Shown here: in pieces, positions 1 to 5,915 of the stretch
Layout of the letters: each line of letters begins with the position of its first letter
Position numbering within the stretch: position 1 is the first letter of the stretch
NCBI GenBank assembly: GCA_946478975.1
Contig: CAMLEO010000298.1
Coordinates: 1-8,757, forward strand
DNA: 8,757 bases
Origin: an uncultured Steroidobacter sp.
GTDB lineage: Bacteria > Pseudomonadota > Gammaproteobacteria > Steroidobacterales > Steroidobacteraceae
Direction of reading: 5' to 3'
The notes under the pieces: model-generated
Databases searched by the model: none
What the model saw: only the letters and a program-made list of their open reading frames with translations
What the model was told of the DNA's origin: nothing
Translations under genes and position numbers: made by a program

Positions 1-194
1 CGGTGAACGCGGGGCTGCACGCAGCAGTTATGTCACACTGTTGTTGCCGCCTGCTGACGCGACCAAGAAAGACCGGATAAGTGCCGTGCTCGACACTTCG
101 GAAAGCAGCAACTGCGCAGGCGCGTTTGTCTGGACGTATGATTCTCACCCGCTCATCGCAGAGCGCACGGGAAAAAACTCAGCGGCCCGTCACG
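1..194. other. Non-coding leader of the MEDS gene; weak promoter candidate
   Basis: I see no convincing gene here; the open frames look like high-GC chance frames, and I cannot tell whether the tail of an upstream gene is included. A TATGAT hexamer at 137-142 resembles a sigma-70 -10 box and would put transcription start near 149, about 45 nt before the preferred MEDS start at 195. No good -35 box lies 16-18 nt upstream of it, so the promoter call is weak. No Shine-Dalgarno core precedes 195. Confidence 0.3.
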
Positions 195-728
195 ATGAAT
201 TGTTCAACCCACCTCGTCCATGTCTTTCGCAACGCCGAGCCGCTGGTCGCAGCGGTCGCGCACTTTGTTTGCGAAGGCTTGCGCGCGGACGAAACGTGCG
301 TGGTCTGCGCCACGTCCGAACATCGCCGCGAGATCGACGAGATGCTGCGCGCCGAAGGGCTGAATCCCGCTGCGCTGGAAGCGGAATATCGCTATATACC
401 GCTGGATGCACATCGCACGCTGGCAACGTTTTACGACGCGCGCACCGGCATCAACCGGACGCGCTTTCATCGCAACATCGATCAATTGATTCGCCAGGCC
501 TCGGCGCGCGGTCAGCCGGTGCGAATTTTCGGCGAAATGGTGATCCTGCTGCTGGCGCAGAACCGGCCCGAAATTGCGATCGAGCTGGAAGAGCTGTGGA
601 ACGAAGCCAGCCGGCATCACAACTTCGTCTTGTTGTGCACTTACCCGCCCAGCGAATTCACCCGCAATCCGCGTTATCGGCAATTACTTCGCGGCGTTCA
701 CAGCCACGCAGTGTTCGACGACGCCTGA
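195..728 (+). CDS. MEDS (DcmR sensory) domain protein
   Basis: A 177-residue protein that is essentially one MEDS domain (methanogen/methylotroph DcmR sensory domain). Landmarks seen: the N-terminal HLVHVF strand (6-11), the LRADETCVVCAT segment (29-40) after a helix, a G-L-x-P-x-x-L-E stretch near 55-62, FGEM (112-115) and LLCTYPPSEF (146-155), with a C-terminal HSHAVF (169-174). This matches the family in order and spacing. In known members the domain is a presumed small-molecule or signal sensor, often fused to a histidine kinase or DNA-binding domain. Here no output domain, signal peptide or membrane segment is present, so it probably acts in the cytoplasm with a partner. I chose ATG 195 because the domain starts right there; in-frame starts at 81 (GTG) and 138 (ATG) would add an unlike, low-complexity leader. 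Its 3' end overlaps waaA by 31 bp. The ligand and output are unknown. Confidence 0.8.
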   Translation: MNCSTHLVHVFRNAEPLVAAVAHFVCEGLRADETCVVCATSEHRREIDEMLRAEGLNPAALEAEYRYIPLDAHRTLATFYDARTGINRTRFHRNIDQLIRQASARGQPVRIFGEMVILLLAQNRPEIAIELEELWNEASRHHNFVLLCTYPPSEFTRNPRYRQLLRGVHSHAVFDDA

Positions 729-1990
729 AGTCGCGCCTCGATCAACGTCATCACTCGATCCAGCGCGCCGCGATTCGCGGCCACCATCTCGCTTCCCTGC
801 GCTCCCATGCGCGCTCGTAACGTTGGATCCGCGGCAAGTTGCAGAATCGCGCGAGCAAGCTCCTGAGGTGAATTCACTTGCTGAGCAGCGCCGCTTTCAA
901 ACATCAGCTGTGCGATGTCGGGGGCATTGAAGTTATACGGACCGACCAGCACCGGTCGTTCGAGCACGGCGGGCTCGAGCAAGTTGTGACCTCCGACGGT
1001 GGCGATCAAACTGCCGCCGACGAATGCGATGTCCGCCGCTGCATAAAACATCATCAACTCGCCCAACGTATCTGCCAGCAGCACTGAAGTTGCACTTGTG
1101 ACTTGCTCACCGCGACTGCGCGAGACGAATGTGACCTGCTGGCTCTTCAACCACGAACGCACGGCATCGAAACGATTCGGATGACGAGGCACCAGGATCA
1201 GCAACGCATCGGGTCGTTGCTCACTCACCAAGCGATGCGCGGCGAGCACTTGATCTTCTTCGCCTTCGTGCGTGCTGCCTGCCACCCAAACCAGGCGTTC
1301 GGCGAACTGCGCGGCTCGCAACGATTGGCCCGCTTGTTTTGCGGCCACCGGCGCTTCGATATCGAACTTCACATTGCCGGTGACCTCGACATCGCGCGCA
1401 CCGATCGAACGATAGCGCTCGGCGTCGTGCGTCGTTTGTGCCGCGACTTTGACATTGGTCGCCAGCGCCTCAGCAAACAAGCTCGCGAATTTTTTATGCC
1501 GTACAGCCGATCGCTCGGAAATGCGCGCGCTCGCGAGCAGCACCGGAATGCTACGTCGCCGGCATTCGCCGAACAGGTTGGGCCAGATCTCCCGTTCCAT
1601 CACGATCACGATGGTGGGGCGCACGCGATCCAGGAAGCGTCGGACCGCTCCCGGCAAGTCATAGGGCAAGTAGGCATGGCGCACCGAATCGCTGAACAGA
1701 GCGCGTACTCGCTGCGCGCCGGTGGGCGTTGCCGTCGTGATCAGCAGCGGCCGCTGTGGATACTTTTTCAGCAGCACTCGAACCAGCGGTGCGGCCGCTT
1801 GCACTTCGCCCACCGAGACCGCATGTACCCAGATCGGGCGTGCATCGGAACCCTGCAAAACCCGCGTGAAGCCCAGCCGTTCCGACAGCCGGTCGCGGTA
1901 GCCAGGATCGCGCACGCCCCGCAGGGCGGTACCTGCCAGGGCAATGGGCGCAAACACATACAGGAGAGCGGTATAGACGGAACGCAGCAT
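698..1990 (-). CDS. waaA: 3-deoxy-D-manno-octulosonic acid (Kdo) transferase
   Basis: WaaA/KdtA, glycosyltransferase family 30. It transfers Kdo from CMP-Kdo to the lipid A precursor at the cytoplasmic face of the inner membrane, the first step of core assembly. The 430-residue length is normal for the family. Seen: an N-terminal hydrophobic anchor (about 4-22), WVHAVSVGE (54-62; the Glu of the SxGE motif is the proposed catalytic base in this family, here E62), TTATPTGAQR (85-94), MEREIWPN (131-138), GNVKFD (205-210), GSTHEGEE (238-245), RHPNR (269-273), FVGGS (323-327) and GGHNLLEP (333-340). The start at 1990 keeps the anchor typical of the family. Whether it adds one Kdo or two cannot be read from the sequence; the nearby Kdo kinase gene fits a single phosphorylated Kdo as in Haemophilus (inference). 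It diverges from the acyltransferase pair and overlaps the MEDS gene at its 3' end. Confidence 0.96.
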   Translation of the reverse strand: MLRSVYTALLYVFAPIALAGTALRGVRDPGYRDRLSERLGFTRVLQGSDARPIWVHAVSVGEVQAAAPLVRVLLKKYPQRPLLITTATPTGAQRVRALFSDSVRHAYLPYDLPGAVRRFLDRVRPTIVIVMEREIWPNLFGECRRRSIPVLLASARISERSAVRHKKFASLFAEALATNVKVAAQTTHDAERYRSIGARDVEVTGNVKFDIEAPVAAKQAGQSLRAAQFAERLVWVAGSTHEGEEDQVLAAHRLVSEQRPDALLILVPRHPNRFDAVRSWLKSQQVTFVSRSRGEQVTSATSVLLADTLGELMMFYAAADIAFVGGSLIATVGGHNLLEPAVLERPVLVGPYNFNAPDIAQLMFESGAAQQVNSPQELARAILQLAADPTLRARMGAQGSEMVAANRGALDRVMTLIEARLQASSNTAWL

Positions 1991-2044
1991 GTTGTGGTGT
2001 TCTTCGCTAAGATGTTACTCGCATCCGCTCCCTTCAATGAAGTG
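1991..2044. promoter_or_regulatory. Divergent waaA / acyltransferase promoter region
   Basis: This 54-bp gap separates two divergent start codons, so promoters for both are expected here or just inside the genes. On the + strand TAAGAT (2008-2013) is a possible -10 box about 32 bp before the acyltransferase start. On the - strand TAACAT (complement of 2012-2017) is a possible -10 for waaA with a poor TTCATT 18 nt upstream. The two hexamers overlap, so the promoters would compete if both are real. No recognisable operator or Shine-Dalgarno core is visible. Weak evidence, from hexamer similarity only. Confidence 0.3.
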
Positions 2045-2980
2045 ATGACGACATCACCGCCGATGCGCGATACCGACCGTGTTGCGCTCTACCGCTTTCT
2101 CGGCCCCCGGTTCTGGCCCATCTGGTTGGGGCTCGGACTGGTGCGCGCCGTGAACGTTTTGCCATTGCCGGCACAGCTGGCAGTGGGGCGCGCGCTCGGC
2201 CGATTGGCTCACCGCTTCGCGCGTCGGGACCGCCGCATCGCCGCCATCAATATCGCCTTGTGCCTGCCGGGATTGTCGGCTGAAGAGCGCGACGAACTGG
2301 TACGCGAGCACTTCGAATCGCTCGGTTGCACGCTGGTGGAAACCGGGCTCGTGTGGTGGGCGAGCGATAAACGCCTGCGCAGCCTGATTCAGTTCGAGGG
2401 CGAGGAACATTTGCGAGCCGCGCTCGAAAAAGGCAAAGGCGCGCTGATGCTGAGCGCACATTTCACGACCTTGGAAATGGGTGCACGCGCGCTCACGCTG
2501 CTCGGCCCGACCAGCGTCATGTATTTGACTCCCAGCAATCCGCTGATTGCCGAGCTGTCCCGACGCAACCGCGCCCGGCACACGGTGCAGGCGGTGACCA
2601 GCGAGCAGATTCGCGAGCTGCTGCAGAATCTCAAGAACAATCTGCCCGTGTGGTATGCGCCCGATCAGCGTTACACAGGAAAGAACAGTGAGACGGTGCC
2701 GTTCTTCGGCGTGCCCGCGGCCTCCAACGTCGCGACCTCGCGGCTGGCGAAGATTTCGGGTGCGACGGTGCTGCCGTATTTTCCGGAGCGCCGCGCGGAC
2801 AATCGCGGCTACGTGATTACCATTCATCCGCCGATGCGTAACTTTCCATCCGGCGATGCCATTGCGGACACGCGCCGCTTTCACGATTTGATCGAAGATC
2901 ACGCGCGTCGCCATCCTGCGCAATACCTGTGGTCGTACAAGCGCTTCAAGCGCCCCGACTACGATCCTTATCGACGATGA
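2045..2980 (+). CDS. LpxL/HtrB-family lipid A acyltransferase, first copy
   Basis: A 311-residue member of the LpxL/LpxM/LpxN late acyltransferase family, inner-membrane enzymes that transfer an acyl chain from acyl-ACP to a hydroxyacyl group of Kdo-lipid A. Seen: a hydrophobic N-terminal anchor (about 24-55), NIALCLP (69-75), the catalytic HX4E motif SAHFTTLE (137-144; H139 and E144), PVWYAPDQ (201-208), VPFFGVPAA (218-226), ATSRLA (230-235), and a C-terminal QYLWSYKRFK (293-302). It departs from the canonical family in two places: the usual YRP after the catalytic region is YLTPSN (160-165), and the usual LWxHRRFK is LWSYKRFK. These may mark a different acyl donor or acceptor site (inference). 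Start choice is not certain: ATG 2045 gives a normal N terminus; ATG 2012 and 2063 are in frame and none has a clear ribosome site. The frame stays open far upstream opposite waaA, but that part is not coding. A close paralogue follows after 13 bp. Confidence 0.9.
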   Translation: MTTSPPMRDTDRVALYRFLGPRFWPIWLGLGLVRAVNVLPLPAQLAVGRALGRLAHRFARRDRRIAAINIALCLPGLSAEERDELVREHFESLGCTLVETGLVWWASDKRLRSLIQFEGEEHLRAALEKGKGALMLSAHFTTLEMGARALTLLGPTSVMYLTPSNPLIAELSRRNRARHTVQAVTSEQIRELLQNLKNNLPVWYAPDQRYTGKNSETVPFFGVPAASNVATSRLAKISGATVLPYFPERRADNRGYVITIHPPMRNFPSGDAIADTRRFHDLIEDHARRHPAQYLWSYKRFKRPDYDPYRR

Positions 2981-2993
2981 CTCATCTAGAATC

Positions 2994-3926
2994 ATGAAGG
3001 GGTTGCTGCCTTTATTCCGGCCGCGCTACTGGCCGACGTGGATCGCAGTCTGCACGCTGCGCCTGCTGGTCCTGCTGCCCTATCCGCTGCAGATGTTTCT
3101 CGGCCGGCTCATCGGCAGCGTCGCCGTGCGATTGCCCATGTCGTTCGTGCGCATCGCGCGAACAAACATTGCGCTGTGCTTGCCGGAGCAGTCGGAGGAG
3201 GCCCGCGAGTGGCTGCTGAAGGAACATTTCAAGAGCCTCGGCCAGGGCATCTTCGAAACCGCAATCGCGTGGTGGGCGAGCACCCCGCGCATCGCCCGAT
3301 TGACGCGGCTCGAAGGCCAGGAACATTTGCAAGCAGCGCTGGCCCGCGGGCGCGGCGCGATTCTGCTCAGCGCGCATTTCACGAACATCGAGATTGGCGG
3401 ACGCGTGCTGTGCGACGTGCTGCCCGCCATCAACGTCATGTATCGGCCCACCGGCAACGCCGTCCTGGAACATTTCCTGGCTCGCAATCGCAATCACCGG
3501 ACCAAGAACCGAGCCATCGCGCGAGATGACATTCGCGCGTTGATCGCTGCGCTGAAGAGTAACGAGCCTGTTTGGTATGCGCCCGACCAGGCGTATCGAA
3601 AGAAAGGCGCGCAGATGGTGCCGTTCTTCGGCATCCCCGCCGCGACCAACACTGCCACCTCGCGTTTGGCGCGCATGACTGGGGCGGCGGTGCTGCCTTT
3701 CTTTCAGGAGCGGCTGCCGAATGGGAAGTTTCGAATGGTGATTCATCCCATGCTGGAGAATTTCCCCAGCGACGACCCCATCGCCGATGCGAAAGTTTTC
3801 AACGAGTACATCGAGGCGCAGGTGCGCCGCGTGCCCGAGCAGTACCTGTGGATCCACCGCCGCTTCAAAGGGCTGACGCCCGATTACCCGGATTACTACA
3901 AGCGGAAACGCCAACCTCCGCCATGA
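2994..3926 (+). CDS. LpxL/HtrB-family lipid A acyltransferase, second copy
   Basis: A 310-residue late lipid A acyltransferase, closer to canonical LpxL than its upstream neighbour. Seen: hydrophobic N-terminal segment (about 14-48), NIALCLP (58-64), catalytic SAHFTNIE (126-133; H128 and E133 form the HX4E motif), VMYRP (148-152), PVWYAPDQAY (192-201), VPFFGIPAA (209-217), ATSRLA (221-226) and PEQYLWIHRRFK (281-292). The basic, proline-rich C-terminal tail (about 301-310) is ordinary for such proteins. It starts 13 bp after the first copy and is almost certainly cotranscribed with it, giving a two-enzyme set for secondary acylation of lipid A. Which chain and which position each enzyme adds cannot be decided from sequence alone. 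ATG 2994 is the first in-frame start giving a complete N terminus. A terminator-like hairpin follows the stop at once. Confidence 0.93.
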   Translation: MKGLLPLFRPRYWPTWIAVCTLRLLVLLPYPLQMFLGRLIGSVAVRLPMSFVRIARTNIALCLPEQSEEAREWLLKEHFKSLGQGIFETAIAWWASTPRIARLTRLEGQEHLQAALARGRGAILLSAHFTNIEIGGRVLCDVLPAINVMYRPTGNAVLEHFLARNRNHRTKNRAIARDDIRALIAALKSNEPVWYAPDQAYRKKGAQMVPFFGIPAATNTATSRLARMTGAAVLPFFQERLPNGKFRMVIHPMLENFPSDDPIADAKVFNEYIEAQVRRVPEQYLWIHRRFKGLTPDYPDYYKRKRQPPP

Positions 3927-3933
3927 GATTTTT

Positions 3934-3953
3934 CCCCTGCGGGGCGCTTTTTT
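3934..3953 (+). terminator. Possible intrinsic terminator after the acyltransferase pair
   Basis: Seven bases past the stop codon, CCCC (3934-3937) and GGGG (3941-3944) can pair around a TGC loop, followed three bases later by six T (3948-3953). The stem is only four G:C pairs, so it is short for an efficient terminator, but its place and the T-run fit. A second hairpin, GCCGA (3956-3960) with TCGGC (3966-3970), lies just downstream. Confidence 0.4.
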
Positions 3954-4046
3954 CTGCCGAGGCATTCGGCGGCGTTTCTGCTGCGAGGCTTGATTCCGTT
4001 GGCAACAGCAAGCCGCCACGCGGTTACCGAAGCCTCCGGACCGAGC

Positions 4047-4066
4047 TATTTCCCGTCAGGGAAATA
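4047..4066. other. Perfect 8-bp hairpin in the convergent intergenic region
   Basis: TATTTCCC (4047-4054) and GGGAAATA (4059-4066) form a perfect stem around a GTCA loop. On the + strand it is followed by an A-run, and on the - strand the T-run comes before it, so it is not a classical terminator in either direction. It sits between two converging genes and could block 3' exonuclease decay or act as a second, less usual stop for either transcript (inference). Confidence 0.4.
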
Positions 4067-4108
4067 AAAAACAACCGTGCTCATCGTGAGCGCTGAGCTT
4101 CGCTCAGC
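4066..4108 (-). terminator. kdkA terminator, partly inside its last codons
   Basis: Read on the - strand, a perfect 7-bp stem GCTGAGC/GCTCAGC with a GAA loop (4092-4108) lies in the last codons of kdkA. It is followed directly by a 5-bp stem GCTCA/TGAGC with a CGA loop (4079-4091) that covers the stop codon, then seven bases and six T (complement of 4066-4071). The first loop contains GCGAAGC, known as an exceptionally stable mini-hairpin in DNA. Hairpin plus T-run supports a rho-independent terminator; which stem is used is unclear. Confidence 0.55.
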
Positions 4109-4815
4109 AGCCAACCCCACTCACGCTCGCCAAACTTCACATTCTTGCGCTGACGGCGAATCTTCTCCAGTGAGCGCTTGAGGCGCGACAGCACCTCCTC
4201 CTCCCACGAGCCGCGACGGCGAATCCGGCCGCGGTCGAAGTCGAGCAGGTACACGGTACCGTCGACTTCACCGATGACGATGTTGTTCGCATTGAGATCC
4301 GCGTGGTGCACGCCTTCGCGATGAAACGCAGCGACGGTTCGACCGACCGACCGCCACCCGGCCTCATGCAACTCACGACCTGTGATCAGAGCGGCGAGAG
4401 TGTGCGTCGACGGCAGCAGCTGGGTGATCAGATCCGCTCGATAGAAGAGCCCGCTGCGAACGTAGCGTGCAGCCACCGGCGGAGGCACCGGCAGACCGCG
4501 ACGGCGAAGCTCGGCGAGCAGCCGCCACTCCCGAAAGGATCGCGTGCGGGACGCACCGGTGAACAGGTAGCTGTCTTGCGACAGCTTGGCGACCAGGCCG
4601 CCACGGCGATAATGCCGCAGCACCCAGAACTGAGAACCATGCTCCACGCCAGTCTCGAGCAAGGCGATGGAGCTGCGGCCGCCGGCGATTTCTTGCAACG
4701 CGCCCAGCGCTGCCCAGTGCGAGCGCAAGAACAATTCGTCGCTTGGCTTACTTAGACGCGATGCGTCGTATAGGATGCCGCCGCCGGCGGTGGCGATGAA
4801 TTGCTCGTCGGTCAT
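4081..4815 (-). CDS. kdkA: 3-deoxy-D-manno-octulosonic acid (Kdo) kinase
   Basis: A 244-residue protein kinase-like enzyme of the KdkA/WaaP (lipopolysaccharide kinase) family. In Haemophilus, KdkA phosphorylates the Kdo of Kdo-lipid A using ATP at the cytoplasmic face of the inner membrane. Seen: the N-terminal FWVLRHYRRGGLVAKL block (63-78) typical of KdkA, REWRLL (95-100), LPVPPP (108-113), a kinase catalytic loop HADLNANNIV (171-180; D173 as catalytic Asp, N178 as metal ligand) and LLDFDRGR (190-197; D192 or D194 as second metal ligand). The C-terminal basic helix (about 211-228) is common in the family. I chose ATG 4815; longer versions would run into the divergent GT9 gene. No Shine-Dalgarno core precedes it. 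Its place beside waaA and core glycosyltransferases fits the role. The start is only 10 bp from the GT9 start. Confidence 0.92.
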   Translation of the reverse strand: MTDEQFIATAGGGILYDASRLSKPSDELFLRSHWAALGALQEIAGGRSSIALLETGVEHGSQFWVLRHYRRGGLVAKLSQDSYLFTGASRTRSFREWRLLAELRRRGLPVPPPVAARYVRSGLFYRADLITQLLPSTHTLAALITGRELHEAGWRSVGRTVAAFHREGVHHADLNANNIVIGEVDGTVYLLDFDRGRIRRRGSWEEEVLSRLKRSLEKIRRQRKNVKFGEREWGWLLSEAQRSR

Positions 4816-4825
4816 TCGGACAGCA

Positions 4826-5878
4826 ATGTATAACGTCAACACCCCACCTGCCAGCGTTTGCATCCTGCGACTCTCGGCCATCGGCGACACCTGCCACGTG
4901 CTGCCGATCGTGCGCACCTTGCAGCGTGCCTGGCCGCAGACGCGCTTCACCTGGATCATCGGTCGGATCGAAGCAAAACTGCTCGGTCACATTCCCGACA
5001 TCGAGTTCATCGTCGTCGACAAGAGCAGCACGCTGCAGGCCCGGAAAAAATTGCGCGAAACGCTGCGCGGCCGGCGCTTCGACATTCAGCTGTCGCTGCG
5101 TGCGAGTGTGCTGTCGACCGTCGTGCCCGCGAAGATCAAGGTCGGTTTCGATCGCGCCCGCGCGCGTGAGCTGCAATGGTTGTTCACCAACACGCGCATC
5201 GCGCCTGCCACCCGGCAGCACGTGCTCGACAGCTTTTTCGGATTCGCCGAAAAGTTCGATGTCTATGACAAGCTGCTGCGCTGGGATATTCCGCTGCCGG
5301 AACCCGCGCTCGAATATGCCGAGCGCCTGATCCCCGAGCCGGGCAACACAGTGATCATCAGCCCCTGCTCCAGTCACAAACTGCGGAACTGGCGTTCCGA
5401 GTACTACGCCGAAGTCGCCGACTACGCGATCTCCCGGCTCGGCATGCGAGTGATCCTGTGCGGCGGGCCGAGCGAAATCGAACGCCGCACCGGCGAAGAA
5501 ATCGTCGGTCGCATGAAACAGCGCTGCGACAACATCATCGGCCAGGACACATTGGTGCAGTTCCTGGCGGCGCTGGAACGCGCGACGTTGCTGATCACGC
5601 CCGACTCTGGGCCTGCGCACATGGCGACGGCGGTCGGCACGCCGGTAATCGGCTTGTATGCAGCGACCAATCCGGCGCGCAGCGGCCCGTATCTGAGCCG
5701 CCAGTGGTGCGTGGATAAATACGATGTGGCCGCTCAACGCCTGCTCGGCCGGCCCGCCGCCGAAATCCCCTGGACCACCAAGATCGAGCGCCCGGGCGTG
5801 ATGGACCTGATCACCCCCGACGATGTGATCAAGAAACTGCACTCGCTGCTGCTGAGCCTGGCACGGAACAAGCGGTGA
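4826..5878 (+). CDS. GT9 family glycosyltransferase, LPS heptosyltransferase-like
   Basis: A 350-residue GT-B enzyme of glycosyltransferase family 9 (WaaC/WaaF/WaaQ group), which transfers heptose from ADP-heptose onto the LPS inner core. Seen: the N-terminal ILRLSAIGDTCHVLP (13-27), with D21 at the position of the catalytic Asp of WaaC; a short Rossmann strand after it; SPCSSHKLRNWR (179-190), typical of the donor-binding half; GGPSEIE (213-219); and TPDSGPAHMATAVGTPVIGLY (258-278, the ADP-sugar binding loop). The DSGPAH form is nearer WaaF than WaaC, but I cannot say which heptose it adds, or whether the donor is another ADP-sugar, so I give no symbol. ATG 4826 is the first start not overlapping kdkA; the in-frame ATG at 4796 would lie inside it. 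It is the first gene of a four-gene operon. The start lacks a Shine-Dalgarno core. Confidence 0.88.
   Translation: MYNVNTPPASVCILRLSAIGDTCHVLPIVRTLQRAWPQTRFTWIIGRIEAKLLGHIPDIEFIVVDKSSTLQARKKLRETLRGRRFDIQLSLRASVLSTVVPAKIKVGFDRARARELQWLFTNTRIAPATRQHVLDSFFGFAEKFDVYDKLLRWDIPLPEPALEYAERLIPEPGNTVIISPCSSHKLRNWRSEYYAEVADYAISRLGMRVILCGGPSEIERRTGEEIVGRMKQRCDNIIGQDTLVQFLAALERATLLITPDSGPAHMATAVGTPVIGLYAATNPARSGPYLSRQWCVDKYDVAAQRLLGRPAAEIPWTTKIERPGVMDLITPDDVIKKLHSLLLSLARNKR
4827..4854 (-). promoter_or_regulatory. Candidate kdkA promoter inside the GT9 start
   Basis: On the - strand CTGGCA (complement of 4849-4854), a 16-nt spacer and TATACA (complement of 4827-4832) each match 4 of 6 bases of the sigma-70 consensus. 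Transcription would start near 4820, leaving a leader of about five bases, so the kdkA mRNA would be almost leaderless. The -10 box overlaps the GT9 start codon. On the + strand the same stretch reads TATAAC (4829-4834), a good -10 shape but too far downstream to serve the GT9 start at 4826. Weak evidence. Confidence 0.25.
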
Positions 5879-5883
5879 AGTTG

Positions 5884-5915
5884 CCCGGCGGGGCGCACGC
5901 TGCGAAACTGCCGGG
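5884..5915 (+). promoter_or_regulatory. Hairpin abutting the GT2 start codon
   Basis: CCCGGC (5884-5889) and GCCGGG (5910-5915) form a perfect 6-bp inverted repeat whose right arm ends on the base before the GT2 ATG. A smaller hairpin, CGCA (5894-5897) with TGCG (5901-5904), sits in the loop. There is no Shine-Dalgarno core in this 37-bp gap. If it forms in RNA it would crowd the ribosome site and make GT2 translation depend on ribosomes finishing the upstream gene at 5878 (inference). Confidence 0.35.

Noticed and set aside
14..25. Small GCTGC/GCAGC inverted repeat near the left edge
   Set aside because: The loop would be only two bases and nothing around it gives it a role.
41..820. + strand frame overlapping the MEDS gene in another frame
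   Set aside because: Arg-rich translation without domain features; the overlapping frame from 195 has a full MEDS domain.
1103..2044. Long open frame on the + strand opposite waaA, continuous with the first acyltransferase
   Set aside because: It is a shadow of the strongly supported waaA gene, with unlike composition (rich in Arg, His and Gln). Family matching of the acyltransferase begins only after about 2045.
3956..3970. GCCGA/TCGGC hairpin downstream of the acyltransferase pair as a separate terminator
   Set aside because: It has no T-run after it on the + strand; mentioned only with the preceding terminator candidate.
2054..4019. Long - strand frames opposite the two acyltransferases
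   Set aside because: They are low-complexity, Arg/Gln/Ala-rich translations with no family features, as expected from antisense of high-GC genes.
4743..4774. GT9 promoter with TTGGCT or CTTACT as -35 and TATAGG as -10
   Set aside because: TTGGCT is about 20 nt from the -10 and CTTACT matches only 3 of 6 bases; too weak to list as a feature.
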